DNA from: Bacteroidota bacterium
GTDB lineage: Bacteria > Bacteroidota > Bacteroidia > Bacteroidales > VadinHA17
Assembly: GCA_011049175.1 (NCBI GenBank)
Contig: DSCJ01000024.1
Location: 1-64,000 of the forward strand
DNA: 64,000 nt
Direction of reading: 5' to 3'
Shown here piece by piece: positions 10,400 to 21,302 of the stretch. How positions within the stretch are numbered: the first letter of the stretch is position 1; every line of letters starts with the position of its first letter. Under the pieces are notes generated by a model that was not told the DNA's origin, did no database searches, and saw only the letters and a program-made list of their open reading frames with translations. Both the position numbers and the translations under genes were made by a program.

Positions 10400-12523
10400 A
10401 TGGCTGTATTAGAAAAACTGAGAAACAGGGCGGGTATTCTGCTGGCGGTAGTCATCGGACTGGCCCTGTTCGGATTCATTCTCCAGGACCTTTTCACATC
10501 CGGCGGAAGCATTGGCCGCTCGGGAGATTTGGAAATCGGGAAGATAGGCAGGCATTCCATTACTTACCAGGACTATCAGAAGAAGATCGACGATCTGATG
10601 CGCATTTATCAGATCACCGGAAATACCAATATGGATGAAGCCACCCTGGAAAGCATCAGGGAGCAGACCTGGCAGCGGCTGGTCCGGGAAGAGATCCTGG
10701 AAAAGGAATATGAAAAGCTGGGCATTGATGTAACCCCTGATGAACTGTTCGAGCTGATCCAGGGAGCCCAGCCACATCCCATGATCCAGCAGCTTTTTAC
10801 CGATCCCCAGACAGGAATGTTCAACCGGCAGGCCTTGTTCAGCTTCCTGAGGAACATGGATATGGACCCCAACCAGAAAGCATACTGGCTTTTCCTTGAA
10901 AATGAGCTGACGGAAGAAAGAAAATATACAAAATACACCAACCTGATCAGAAAAGGCATCTATGTGCCCGGCAAACTGGCCGAACTGGAAATTCAGCGGC
11001 GGAGCAAAATGGTGGATTTCGACTACGTAGCCGAGTCGTTCACTTCCGTTCCTGACAGTCTGGTGAACGTTACAGCTGCCGATGTAAAGAACTATTACGA
11101 AAAACACCGGCACAATTACCGTCAGGAAGCCACCCGTGATATTGAATATGTGGTGTTTGATGTCAAGCCCTCGAACAGTGATGTACGTGACGTGGAAAAA
11201 TGGATTGAAGGGATCAAGCCCGAATTCGAGTCGGTGGAGGAAGTGGAACAGTTCATCAGTCTGAACAGCGATGAGCGTTACACCGGCCGAAATTACAAGA
11301 ACGGCGAACTACCTTCCAGCATTAACGATTTCATGTTCCAGGCCGAACCGGGCGATGTGTACGGTCCCTATTTCGAAGACGAAGCCTATAAACTGGCCAG
11401 GCTGATGGAAATCAACTACCTGCCTGATTCAGTCAAGGCCCGGCATATCCTCATTGAACCCGACAGGTCATTACCTTATGAAGCAGCCATGGCCGAAGCC
11501 AGGGAACTGGCCGACAGTCTGAAAACCCTGATCGAAATCGGGGCCGATTTTTCCAGTCTGGCACAAGAGTACTCGGCCGATCAGGGATCGGCCATGCTGG
11601 GAGGCAACCTGGGCTGGTTCACGGAAGGAACCATGGTACAGGAGTTCAGCGATGCCTGTTTCAACGGCAGGCCGGGGGATCTGACCATTGTTGAAACCCA
11701 GTACGGAATACATCTGATTGAAATACAGGAACACGGACCGCGGGTTAAAAAGGTAAAAGTGGCCGTTCTGGCCAGGAACCTCGAACCCAGTTCAACCACC
11801 TACCAGAACGTATACACCGAAGCCAGCCGATTTGCCGCAAACCATAATACCTATGAAAAATTCAACCGCGCGGTGGAAGATGAAAACGTTACCAAAAGGG
11901 TTGCGAGCGATATCCGGAAGAACGACAAAACCATAGCCGGACTGGAAAATCCCAGGCCTCTGATCCGTGCAGCATTCCAAACCGATGAGGGAAAAATCAT
12001 TCTGGATGTGAACAACCAGGCTGTGTTTGAACTGGATGACCAGTTCGTAGTGGGATTTGTCACCAGAGTGAGGAAGGAAGGATTCACTCCTCTGGAAGAT
12101 GTACGCAGTGAAATTGAATTTAATGTAAGGAAACAAAAGAAGGCAAAGATCATCACAGAAAGGTTGCAGGAAGCACTGGAACGATCGCAGAATATTACTG
12201 ATCTGGCCGGCAGGATGGGAACAACGGTAAAGGAAGCCACCGGCATTACGTTCGCCTCATTTTCAATACCCGGAGGTGGCATTGAACCGGCTGTTATTGC
12301 CACAGCCATTGAAACGGAAGAAGGAGAAATATCCGGGCCGATTACCGGGAACAACGGAGTGTACGTTCTGGAGGTAAAGAATGTGGTGGATGCTTCAGAA
12401 ATCAATCTGGCTACCAACAAGAACCAGCTGATGCAGAGTTACCAGTCCAGAGCCTCCTATGAGGTGTTTGAAGCCCTGAAAGAGATGACAGGCGTGCAAG
12501 ACAACCGTTACAAATACTTTTAA
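10400..12523 (+). CDS. SurA/PpiD-like periplasmic peptidylprolyl isomerase
   Basis: N-terminal TM, parvulin segment ARHILIEPD...FSSLAQEYSADQGSAMLGGNLGWFTEGTMVQEFSDACF. Confidence 0.92.
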   Translation: MAVLEKLRNRAGILLAVVIGLALFGFILQDLFTSGGSIGRSGDLEIGKIGRHSITYQDYQKKIDDLMRIYQITGNTNMDEATLESIREQTWQRLVREEILEKEYEKLGIDVTPDELFELIQGAQPHPMIQQLFTDPQTGMFNRQALFSFLRNMDMDPNQKAYWLFLENELTEERKYTKYTNLIRKGIYVPGKLAELEIQRRSKMVDFDYVAESFTSVPDSLVNVTAADVKNYYEKHRHNYRQEATRDIEYVVFDVKPSNSDVRDVEKWIEGIKPEFESVEEVEQFISLNSDERYTGRNYKNGELPSSINDFMFQAEPGDVYGPYFEDEAYKLARLMEINYLPDSVKARHILIEPDRSLPYEAAMAEARELADSLKTLIEIGADFSSLAQEYSADQGSAMLGGNLGWFTEGTMVQEFSDACFNGRPGDLTIVETQYGIHLIEIQEHGPRVKKVKVAVLARNLEPSSTTYQNVYTEASRFAANHNTYEKFNRAVEDENVTKRVASDIRKNDKTIAGLENPRPLIRAAFQTDEGKIILDVNNQAVFELDDQFVVGFVTRVRKEGFTPLEDVRSEIEFNVRKQKKAKIITERLQEALERSQNITDLAGRMGTTVKEATGITFASFSIPGGGIEPAVIATAIETEEGEISGPITGNNGVYVLEVKNVVDASEINLATNKNQLMQSYQSRASYEVFEALKEMTGVQDNRYKYF

Positions 12524-12568
12524 TACAGGGGAATCATCCCGGGGGTACCCCCTTCAGAGCAAAACATG

Positions 12569-12599
12569 AAAAAAGAGGGGCCAACACCCCTCTTTTTTT
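12569..12599. terminator. bidirectional intrinsic terminator between convergent PPIase and ftsZ
   Basis: AAAAAAGAGGGG-CCAACA-CCCCTCTTTTTTT. Confidence 0.9.
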
Positions 12600-12661
12600 C
12601 AGCATTGCCGGATTACCGGCAAACAAGAACAACCCCCCTGTTGTCCTTTATCCTGCCCCAT

Positions 12662-14128
12662 TCAATCCACGTTGTCGTGCAAGTAGGAATTGTTGGGGTT
12701 CAGCCTGATCTCTTCCTTTTCATCTTCAGAAAGAGAATATCGTGACACTTTGGTGCTCTCCGATGATTCGCGCTTTTCCAGCTGTATTTTTTTCCTGATA
12801 TAAGCAGGTTCATTTTCCAGCTCGTCGATATTTTCCTGCAGGCCGGCCGGATTGTTTTTATCGTTCAGCAGGGAATGGGATTGTTTTAGCTTTTTTATCC
12901 TTTCCGCTGATTTTCTGACTTCTCCGGGCATCTCCTCTTCATCGTCCACCACACGTACATTGTTTTCTTTCCGGCCGGCGGCGGGATATTTGAATTCGAT
13001 ACTCCGCTGGGTAAACCGCTGCATATTCTCCGGACGTTCTCCTTTTTTTCTGTCACGTATGGTAAAAACCGTTTCATCGCCGGGGACAAGGTTCTTTTTC
13101 TCTTCCAGAATAACGACATCGGTAGGTTTCTTTCTGACATAGAGTTCGGGAATGCTGTTGGCCTCGAAACCTGTAGCAATAATGGTAATCTGCACGGCAT
13201 CCCCCAGCGACGGGTCAATGCAGGTTCCCCAGATCACCTGGGCCTGTTTGTCAATGCTGGCGGTTACGTAATCGGTGATTTCACCAACCTCGTCCATACT
13301 GATCTCATCTTCGCCCGACGTAATATTCAGAAGCACGTTCCTGGCACCCGTAATATCGTTGTTGTTCAGCAGGGGAGAGCTGACAGCTTCCTGAATGGAT
13401 TTAATGGCCCGGTCCTGGCCTGAAGCCATTCCCGAACCCATAATTGCCACGCCGCTGTTGGTCATAACTGTTTCCACATCGGCAAAATCGACGTTGATAT
13501 AGCCATGCACGGTAATGATCTCGGCAATTCCCCGGGCTGCTCTGGCAAGCACATCGTCGGCCCGGGCAAAAGCCTGGGAAAGTTTCAGATCGCCATAAAT
13601 TTCACGCAGCTTTTCGTTGTTGATCACCAGGAGAGAATCCACATGGGGGCGCAGTTCATTGATCCCTTCAATGGCCTGTTGGATGCGCGTATGCCCCTCA
13701 AACCGGAACGGAATGGTCACAATGGCCACCGTAAGGATCCCGGCTTCCCGGGTAGCTTTGGCAATTACCGGGGCCGCACCGGTACCGGTTCCTCCGCCCA
13801 TTCCGGCAGTAACGAATACCATACGGGTATTCGATCCGAGGGCTTCCATCACGTCGTCAATATTTTCCAGGGCGGCCTGGCGTCCTATGTCGGGTTTGTT
13901 GCCGGCCCCTCTTCCTTCGGTAAGGGATTCTCCGATCTGGATTTTTACTGGGACCGGACTGTTCAGCAGAGCTTGTGCATCGGTATTACATACCACAAAA
14001 TCCACATCCTTGATCCCCTGGCGGTACATATGGTTCACCGCGTTGTTTCCTCCACCTCCAACGCCTATCACTTTGATGATGGAAGCCTTGTTGTGGGGAA
14101 GATCAAAATTCATTAATTCTTCGGCCAT
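12662..14128 (-). CDS. ftsZ: cell division protein FtsZ
   Basis: VIGVGGGGNNAVNHMY, GMGGGTGTGAAPVIAK; start trimmed to MAEELMNFDLP. Confidence 0.97.
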   Translation of the reverse strand: MAEELMNFDLPHNKASIIKVIGVGGGGNNAVNHMYRQGIKDVDFVVCNTDAQALLNSPVPVKIQIGESLTEGRGAGNKPDIGRQAALENIDDVMEALGSNTRMVFVTAGMGGGTGTGAAPVIAKATREAGILTVAIVTIPFRFEGHTRIQQAIEGINELRPHVDSLLVINNEKLREIYGDLKLSQAFARADDVLARAARGIAEIITVHGYINVDFADVETVMTNSGVAIMGSGMASGQDRAIKSIQEAVSSPLLNNNDITGARNVLLNITSGEDEISMDEVGEITDYVTASIDKQAQVIWGTCIDPSLGDAVQITIIATGFEANSIPELYVRKKPTDVVILEEKKNLVPGDETVFTIRDRKKGERPENMQRFTQRSIEFKYPAAGRKENNVRVVDDEEEMPGEVRKSAERIKKLKQSHSLLNDKNNPAGLQENIDELENEPAYIRKKIQLEKRESSESTKVSRYSLSEDEKEEIRLNPNNSYLHDNVD

Positions 14129-14171
14129 GGTTATACATTTTTTCGGAGGTTTCTCTTCAATACATGGTTGG

Positions 14172-15476
14172 TTACATGCTAGCGCCTTTTTCCTCGAACA
14201 TATCGGTAAAGGCATTCTTCAGGGTTTCTATCAAGCCTTTCCTGACGGGAGTTTCCTCTCCTGCTTCCTGCTCTTCGGTTTCTTCGTCCGTCATCCGGCT
14301 CCTTTGCTGCTGCTGTTCCAGGATTTCATACCCTTTCAGTACCAGTCCCACACTGGTTGAATACATTGGCTGGTTGACCTCCTGGTCGGCATCGCCTGCC
14401 AGTTGTTCGTTAGGAAGTCCCACTCTGACATCCAGGCCGGTACGGAACTTCACCAGCTGAGACAGGTGTCTCAGCAGGGCCCCGCCACCGGTAAGCACCA
14501 TTCCCGCTGCCAGCTTATCAAGATAACCCGAACTTTCAATTTCAAAGGTTACGGCATCGATGATCTCTTCCATTCTCGACTGGATAATATAGGCCAGGCT
14601 TTTAAAGGAGATCTCCTTGGGTTCCCTGCCGCTGATTCCCGGAATAGTGACCACCTTGTCGTCCTGGGCAATATCGCCCAGGGCCGATCCAAACTGCATT
14701 TTCAGGGATTCTGCCTGACGCAGCAAGATGGAACAGCCCTCCTTGATATCGTTTGTCACTACATTTCCGCCAAAGGGGATTACGGCCGTATGCCTGATCA
14801 CATTGTCATAATACACGGCGATATCGGTCGTTCCACCTCCGATATCCACCAGGGCCACACCGGCTTCTTTCTCGTCGTCGGTCAGTACCGCCTCGGCAGA
14901 GGCCAGAGGCTCCAGAACCAGCTGGTGAATATTCAGGCCCACCTTTCGCACGCACTTTTCAATATTCCTGGCAGAAGCGGTTTGTCCGATCACAATATGA
15001 AAATTTCCTTCCAGCCTGTGACCCGACATGCCCACAGGATTTTTCACCCCGGTTTCGTTATCCACAATAAAATCCTGGGGAAGCACATGGATAATCTCCT
15101 CTCCCACATCAACATGGATTTTCCGCATGTCATCAATCAGGGCAATGATGTCCTCACGGCTGATCTCTTCCTGGTCGGGATCACGGTTGATATATCCCCG
15201 GTTACGCACACTGCGGATGTGCTGTCCGGCAATTCCCACAAAAACATTCCCGAACTTGACGCCCAATTTGGCCTGGGCTTCTTCCACCACCGTACGGATG
15301 GCATGTACGGTTTCCTCGATATTGAGGACCACTCCCCTTTTTACTCCCTTCGAGGGTGTTTTGGCCATGCCCAGCACATCGAGTTTTCCCTGTTCGTTTT
15401 TCCTCCCGGCAATGGCCACAATTTTTGTCGTGCCAATGTCAATGGCGGCTACATAGTCGTTTTTTCTGTTGCTCAT
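14172..15476 (-). CDS. ftsA: cell division protein FtsA
   Basis: YVAAIDIGTTKIVAIAG...VALVDIGGGTTDIAVY; C-terminal amphipathic LKNAFTDMFEEK. Confidence 0.96.
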   Translation of the reverse strand: MSNRKNDYVAAIDIGTTKIVAIAGRKNEQGKLDVLGMAKTPSKGVKRGVVLNIEETVHAIRTVVEEAQAKLGVKFGNVFVGIAGQHIRSVRNRGYINRDPDQEEISREDIIALIDDMRKIHVDVGEEIIHVLPQDFIVDNETGVKNPVGMSGHRLEGNFHIVIGQTASARNIEKCVRKVGLNIHQLVLEPLASAEAVLTDDEKEAGVALVDIGGGTTDIAVYYDNVIRHTAVIPFGGNVVTNDIKEGCSILLRQAESLKMQFGSALGDIAQDDKVVTIPGISGREPKEISFKSLAYIIQSRMEEIIDAVTFEIESSGYLDKLAAGMVLTGGGALLRHLSQLVKFRTGLDVRVGLPNEQLAGDADQEVNQPMYSTSVGLVLKGYEILEQQQQRSRMTDEETEEQEAGEETPVRKGLIETLKNAFTDMFEEKGASM

Positions 15477-15480
15477 AATA

Positions 15481-16272
15481 TTATTTTTTTGTGCAGATTA
15501 CCTGATCTTTATAATTCAAATTGATCCATTCATATTGATTCCAGCCCACACGGCTGAATCCTTCCCTGTAAAGCACCATCAGTTTGTGCAGTTTGCCACG
15601 GTAGTTTTCCAGTGGTCCCAGCATAATCATGTGGGCCCCGACCCGCGGTACAAGTTCCACTTCCAGGTCAGGCCTCACATACACCTGTTCAAACTGGGCG
15701 CTCCAGAATTCATTTTCGGCGATGAACAAAGCCATATCATACAACTGGCGGTACCAGGAAGCGTTCTCCAGCGAATCAACCTGAGTAGCCGAACGGACCG
15801 TACCGGGGTCAGGCAGATAACCGTTGCAGACCAGTGTATGGGCAGGTTTGATATCTCCGCAGGGCACCAGGAAACCTTCCCGGTCAAGATACATACTTCT
15901 TTGCGAAGGATAAATCAGCCGAAGTACCGGTTTACGCTGGGTGATCTCAACCCTGAGCACTCCCTCGGAAGTGGTATAGGCTTCAGCCTTTCTGACAAAA
16001 GGATGTATTTCCACTTCTTTTTCAATTTCATGGGTATTGATCAGGCTGAGAGAAGCACCGAGCAGGCCGGTTTGTTCGTTCAGCAACTTTTCACCGATCT
16101 CCCTGCGTTCCACAAAGCGTAGTTCAACACTGTCTTTCACAATGACCCGCAATACCTGGCAGGGTATTTTCCTTTCATAGACCGATACGGCAGACATCAC
16201 CAGCAGGGCGTATGCCAGGAGGCCCAGCCAGAATATCCAGTGCCGTATTTTTTTCCAGATCCTTTGCATCAT
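15481..16272 (-). CDS. ftsQ: FtsQ-like cell division protein
   Basis: Single N-terminal TM, POTRA/FtsQ-like region, position between murC and ftsA. Confidence 0.82.
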   Translation of the reverse strand: MMQRIWKKIRHWIFWLGLLAYALLVMSAVSVYERKIPCQVLRVIVKDSVELRFVERREIGEKLLNEQTGLLGASLSLINTHEIEKEVEIHPFVRKAEAYTTSEGVLRVEITQRKPVLRLIYPSQRSMYLDREGFLVPCGDIKPAHTLVCNGYLPDPGTVRSATQVDSLENASWYRQLYDMALFIAENEFWSAQFEQVYVRPDLEVELVPRVGAHMIMLGPLENYRGKLHKLMVLYREGFSRVGWNQYEWINLNYKDQVICTKK

Positions 16273-17657
16273 AACAGTTCAAACCGTTTCTGCAACCACT
16301 TTTTTATATCCGTTACCAGGGTATCAATATCTCCGGCCCCCAGGGTAAGCAACACCTCGAGTTCGAGCGGTTTCAGGGCAGGGATAATGTCTTCTTTTCT
16401 GCAACGAATTACCGCCTCGGGGTTTCGCATGTGCTGCCTGATCGTATCGGCAGTGATGCCGGGCAAAGGCTCTTCCCTTGCCGGGTATATATCGACCAGG
16501 ATGCAGGTGTCCAGCAAATCCAGGCTTCGGGCAAAATCCGTTGCAAAGTCGCGTGTTCGGGTGTACAGGTGCGGCTGGAAAATACCAGTTATTTTCCTGC
16601 CCGGAAATGAATCCCTGACCGCTTCGATGCAGGCTTTCAGCTCTTCGGGGTGATGTGCGTAATCATCCATATACACTACATCAGCGGTACGTATATGAAA
16701 GTCGAATCTTCTTTTCACCCCTTCGAAAGAATCCAGACCACTTTTCAATTCGTCCATTCCTGCACCCAGCAGCCAGGCCATAGCCGCCGAAGCCACGGCA
16801 TTTTCCAGGCCGGCCTTCCCCGGATTCCCGGACATCAGGCGAGAGATCTGTCCTCCGGGTGTTTTCAGGTCGAAACTCCACTTCCCTTTTCTGTACTGCC
16901 GGTTTTCCGGTGTAAAATCGGCATCCTCTTTTACGCTGTATGTGTACTTTCTGATCCCTTCGGGATATTCCACAGGCAATCCTTTTTTCATCAACAGGAT
17001 TCCTCCGGGTGGAAGGTGGGATACAAATTCATTAAACGCCTGTTGCAGTTGCCTGTAATCCCCATAGATATCAAGGTGGTCGGCATCCATAGAGGTAACC
17101 ACAGCATGGGCAGGGTAGAGGCGCAGAAAGGAGCGGTCGAACTCATCGGCTTCAAGCACGAACCAGGGATTCTGCCCGGTCATGATCAGGTTGTTGCCGT
17201 AATTTTTTGATATCCCGCCCAAAAAAGCCGTGCAACCATTTTCTGTCGTGGCCAACAGATGGGCCAGCAGGGTTGACACCGATGTTTTCCCGTGGGTCCC
17301 GGCCACAGCCACGGAGGGTCTTCCCCTGCTAACCTCCCCCAGCAATTCGGCTCTTTTCATAAGGCAGAAGCCGGCCTTTTTGAAATAGTTCAGTTCGGCA
17401 TGTGTACCTGGCAGGGCAGGAGTGTACACCACCAGGGTATTTTCCTTATCCCTGAATGACTGCGGGATCAGGGCCGGATCATCGGAATAATGTACCGGAA
17501 TACCTTCCCCGGCAAGTTCCATGGTTAATGGAGTGCAGGTTCTGTCGTAACCTGCCACTTCTTTTCCAAGGCGGTGAATGTAACGTGCCAGAGCGCTCAT
17601 CCCGATACCTCCCGCACCCAGGAAATATATTCGTTGTATGTGGTTCAGGTCGATCAC
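16269..17657 (-). CDS. murC: UDP-N-acetylmuramate-L-alanine ligase
   Basis: YFLGAGGIGMSALARY, VAGTHGKTSVSTLLAHLL, DDYAHHPEELKA. Confidence 0.96.
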   Translation of the reverse strand: MIDLNHIQRIYFLGAGGIGMSALARYIHRLGKEVAGYDRTCTPLTMELAGEGIPVHYSDDPALIPQSFRDKENTLVVYTPALPGTHAELNYFKKAGFCLMKRAELLGEVSRGRPSVAVAGTHGKTSVSTLLAHLLATTENGCTAFLGGISKNYGNNLIMTGQNPWFVLEADEFDRSFLRLYPAHAVVTSMDADHLDIYGDYRQLQQAFNEFVSHLPPGGILLMKKGLPVEYPEGIRKYTYSVKEDADFTPENRQYRKGKWSFDLKTPGGQISRLMSGNPGKAGLENAVASAAMAWLLGAGMDELKSGLDSFEGVKRRFDFHIRTADVVYMDDYAHHPEELKACIEAVRDSFPGRKITGIFQPHLYTRTRDFATDFARSLDLLDTCILVDIYPAREEPLPGITADTIRQHMRNPEAVIRCRKEDIIPALKPLELEVLLTLGAGDIDTLVTDIKKWLQKRFELL

Positions 17658-18769
17658 TCTTTCTCCGTTTTGACCAGTTTCAATACTTCTTCGGCAATCT
17701 GCCGGGCCGCTTCGGGCCGGGCCATCTCCTTTATGTTCACAGCCAGCTCCTCACGTGCCACCCTGTTGGCCAGCAGGCCCAGGCATGATTTGATCAGGGT
17801 TTGTTCCGCTTCGGCATCGGGGATCATTCTGGCTGCTTTTCTGTTCGCCAGGGCCATGGCGTTATGTGTCTGATGATCACCGGCCACGTTGGGTGAAGGA
17901 ACCAGAATTACCGGTTTGCCAGCCAGGCAAAGTTCCGAAAGGGTTCCCGCCCCTGCCCGGGAAACGATCAGTCCGGCCACGGCATAGGCCAGATCCATCC
18001 GGGCAATGAAATCGGTAATCACCAGTCCGGCCGGTAATTCCTTTCCGGTTTCTTTGCGAACGGTATCAAGATACAGGCTCCCCGTTTGCCAGAGGAGCTG
18101 ATATCCCGCATCCAGCAGGGAACTGTAACCTGCCAGCAAGGCCCGGTTGATTGTTCTGGCCCCCTGGCTTCCTCCCAGCACCAAAACCACCGGGCTGTTT
18201 GCCCTGAAGCCGAATTCCGAAAGGCCCTCTTCTCTTTTTCCTTTCAGATCGATCATATCCTGACGTACAGGATTGCCGGTTATCAGAATCCTGTCAGCCG
18301 GAAAATATTTTTCCATCCCTTCCCAGGCGACACATATTTTCTGTGCCCGGGAAGCCAGCCATTTATTGGTCAGCCCGGCATAGGAATTCTGTTCCTGGAG
18401 CAGGGTAGGGATCCCTCTGGCCTGCGCCCTTCTCAAAACAGGGCCGCTGGCATATCCCCCCACGCCCACCACCACATCAGGAGAAAACTCCCTGAGGATG
18501 GAATCGGCCCTGCTCAAGCTCATGGCCAGCTTCACAAGGGTATTGACATTTTTCCATACCTTTTTTCTGTGAAAGCCGCTAACCGGAAGACCCACAATAC
18601 GGTAACCTGCCGCCGGCACTTTATCCATTTCCATCCTGCCCTCAGCTCCCACAAACAGGATCTCCGCACCGGGAGCCATCTGCCTGAGGGCATGGGCAAT
18701 GGATATAGCCGGGAACACATGGCCACCCGTTCCTCCACCGCTAATCAATATTTTAGGCTTCCTGTCCAT
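17654..18769 (-). CDS. murG: UDP-GlcNAc:undecaprenyl-pyrophosphoryl-MurNAc-pentapeptide transferase
   Basis: ILISGGGTGGHVFPAISIA, VLGGSQGARTINRA. Confidence 0.96.
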   Translation of the reverse strand: MDRKPKILISGGGTGGHVFPAISIAHALRQMAPGAEILFVGAEGRMEMDKVPAAGYRIVGLPVSGFHRKKVWKNVNTLVKLAMSLSRADSILREFSPDVVVGVGGYASGPVLRRAQARGIPTLLQEQNSYAGLTNKWLASRAQKICVAWEGMEKYFPADRILITGNPVRQDMIDLKGKREEGLSEFGFRANSPVVLVLGGSQGARTINRALLAGYSSLLDAGYQLLWQTGSLYLDTVRKETGKELPAGLVITDFIARMDLAYAVAGLIVSRAGAGTLSELCLAGKPVILVPSPNVAGDHQTHNAMALANRKAARMIPDAEAEQTLIKSCLGLLANRVAREELAVNIKEMARPEAARQIAEEVLKLVKTEKE

Positions 18770-19937
18770 CTGATTCTGTTGAATCTTCTATATTTTCCAT
18801 TTCTTCCAATTCCTTCTCCACTCCCCGGCTCACACTGAGAATAATGCCCAGGGAAACTCCGGTAAATAAAAGTGACGAGCCACCCATACTGACCATGGGC
18901 AGGTTCTGTCCGGTAACAGGGAACAGATTAACCGCCACCCCCATATTCACCACGGCCTGGATAACAATACTCAGGGTCAGTCCAATAGCCAGAAAAGCGG
19001 GGAATGTCCGGTTGGCCTTTCGCACAATAACTCCTGCCCTGAACAGTAAAATAAGGTATGCCAGCATAATGGGAATACCCCCGAAAATCAGGCCGTACTC
19101 TTCAATAATGATGGCATAAATGAAGTCGGAGTAAGGATGGGGCAGGAAGTTCCTCTGAACACTTTTCCCGGGTTTCACTCCGAACAATCCTCCGGTGGCG
19201 ATGGCAATTTTTGCCTGTTCCACCTGGTACCCTTCTTCGCCATCGGGCTGGATAAACTGTTCCACGCGGTGCCTCCAGGTACCGACCCTGCCCTCCTTGT
19301 CGAGCAGCATGGTGGCAGTAATGAACAACCCTATAGCCAGCACACCGATACCGGCAAATGCCAGAAGATGACGGATCCTGACCCTGCCAATGAACATCAG
19401 CACCATACAGGTGGCAAACAGGATAAGCGAGGTGGAAAGGTTGGCAGGCAGGATTAGCATGCATACCAGCACAATTGGTATAATCAGCGGTATAAAGGCT
19501 TCTCTGTAACTTTTTATCCTGTCCTGCTTGAGGGAAAGCATTCTGGCGGTATACATTATAAGAGCCAGCTTGGCAAAATCGGATGTCTGGATGGTGATCC
19601 CCAGCCCGGGGAGGGTCAGCCACCGGGCGGCCTGGTTCAGGCTGGTCCCGATCAGCAGGGTAAGGAACAGAAGGGGAACCACCAGGTAAAGAAACAACTG
19701 GGACAACCTGAAATAGTATTTATAGGGGATCATATGTGTGACGAAAATGATGAGTATGCCAATTCCCAGGATCAGGCCGTGTCTGATCAGGAAATACAGG
19801 GTATTGCCGCCCATTTTCCGGTAGGCCAGGGTTCCGGTGGAGCTGTACACGGCCAGCAAAGAGAAGATGGACAGAACAATAACAACTGCCCAGATTACCC
19901 GGTCACCCTGAAAATATTTCCTGATTCCCTCACTCAT
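18753..19937 (-). CDS. ftsW: FtsW/RodA-family lipid II polymerase
   Basis: SEDS-family topology and PVTGQNLPMVSMGGSSLLFTGVSLGIILS. Confidence 0.94.
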   Translation of the reverse strand: MSEGIRKYFQGDRVIWAVVIVLSIFSLLAVYSSTGTLAYRKMGGNTLYFLIRHGLILGIGILIIFVTHMIPYKYYFRLSQLFLYLVVPLLFLTLLIGTSLNQAARWLTLPGLGITIQTSDFAKLALIMYTARMLSLKQDRIKSYREAFIPLIIPIVLVCMLILPANLSTSLILFATCMVLMFIGRVRIRHLLAFAGIGVLAIGLFITATMLLDKEGRVGTWRHRVEQFIQPDGEEGYQVEQAKIAIATGGLFGVKPGKSVQRNFLPHPYSDFIYAIIIEEYGLIFGGIPIMLAYLILLFRAGVIVRKANRTFPAFLAIGLTLSIVIQAVVNMGVAVNLFPVTGQNLPMVSMGGSSLLFTGVSLGIILSVSRGVEKELEEMENIEDSTESDGQEA

Positions 19938-19951
19938 GGCTCGATTATTAT

Positions 19952-21289
19952 TTACAGGTTTCTCACAGCCTGTTTAAACTGCCGTCCACGGTCCTCATAG
20001 TTTTCAAACAGGTCGAAACTGGCACAGGCCGGGGACAGCAGAACAGTTTCCTCTTTGTGGGCCAGGTAATAGGCCGCCTGAACCGCTTCCTGCATCGACG
20101 ACGTATCCACTATGGTAGGAACAAGTCCTTCAAAAGCCCGGTGGATACTTGAGTTATCCTTTCCCAGGCAGACTATGGCCCTGACCTTTTCTTTCACCAG
20201 GTCTTTCAGCGGTGCATAGTCATTCCCCTTATCCACCCCTCCGGTAATCCACACCACCGGCGTGGATATGCTTTCCAGGGCATACCAGGTGGAATTCACA
20301 TTGGTGGCTTTCGAATCGTTGATAAATTCGATGCCGTGCACGCTGATCACTTTTTCAAGCCTGTGTTCCACGCCCTGAAAATCGGAAAGGCTTTCACGGA
20401 TGGTTTCTTTCCTGATGTTCAGGATCTGGGCGGCAATACCCGCTGCCATCGAGTTATACACATTGTGCTGTCCCATTAATGCAAGATCGTGTATGGTCAT
20501 ATCAAATGATTGATTAAGGTTACTTATTCGGAGAATATCCTCATCCAGCCAGGCACCGTTTTCCAGCCTTTCCCTGACGGAAAAAGGATGCATCTGCATG
20601 TTCGGTTTTCTGGTTTCAAGCTCCTTTCTGATCACCGGATCGTCCAGGCAATAAATGAGATGATCGGAAGAGGACTGGTTCCTGATAATCCGGAATTTCG
20701 AATCGATATAGTGTTGCATGTTGTAGCCGTACCGGTCGAGATGGTCGGGGGTAATATTCATGATCACAGCCAGGTGTGGCCGGAAATGGAATGTATCGTC
20801 CAGCTGGAAACTGCTCAGTTCAATAACATAGTAATCACAGGCTTTCTCTGCCACCAGGCCCGCAAAGCTACGGCCCACATTCCCTGCCAGGGCCACATTC
20901 AAGCCTGCTTTGTTCAGGATGTGCCAGGTAAGGCAGGTAGTAGTGGTTTTCCCGTTGCTTCCGGTAATTCCGATCAGGGTAGCATCCGTAAAACGGGCAG
21001 CAAATTCAATCTCGGAGACCACCGGTATCCCTTTGGCCCTGATTTTTTGCACTATTTCAGCCGAATCGGGAATCCCCGGGCTTTTCATAACCAGGTCGGC
21101 ATCGAGGATTTTCCCGGATGTATGTTTTCCTTCTTCAAAGGGAATATCATTTTCAATCAGCATTTTTCTGTACCGATCGCGTAAGGTTCCCTGATCGGAC
21201 ACCCATACCCTGTATCCCTGCATGGCGGCCAACAGGGCTGTCCCCGTTCCGCTTTCTCCTGCACCCAGTATGGCGATCTTTTCAGGCAT
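19952..21289 (-). CDS. murD: UDP-N-acetylmuramoylalanine-D-glutamate ligase
   Basis: IAILGAGESGTGTALLA, GITGSNGKTTTTCL, NDSKATNVNSTWYALES. Confidence 0.96.
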   Translation of the reverse strand: MPEKIAILGAGESGTGTALLAAMQGYRVWVSDQGTLRDRYRKMLIENDIPFEEGKHTSGKILDADLVMKSPGIPDSAEIVQKIRAKGIPVVSEIEFAARFTDATLIGITGSNGKTTTTCLTWHILNKAGLNVALAGNVGRSFAGLVAEKACDYYVIELSSFQLDDTFHFRPHLAVIMNITPDHLDRYGYNMQHYIDSKFRIIRNQSSSDHLIYCLDDPVIRKELETRKPNMQMHPFSVRERLENGAWLDEDILRISNLNQSFDMTIHDLALMGQHNVYNSMAAGIAAQILNIRKETIRESLSDFQGVEHRLEKVISVHGIEFINDSKATNVNSTWYALESISTPVVWITGGVDKGNDYAPLKDLVKEKVRAIVCLGKDNSSIHRAFEGLVPTIVDTSSMQEAVQAAYYLAHKEETVLLSPACASFDLFENYEDRGRQFKQAVRNL

Positions 21290-21302
21290 GTTTTTTTTCT
21301 TA

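Noticed and set aside
14403-15524. 373-aa ORF on + strand
   Set aside because: Fully antisense to ftsA; no recognisable protein features; arises from codon bias of the sense gene
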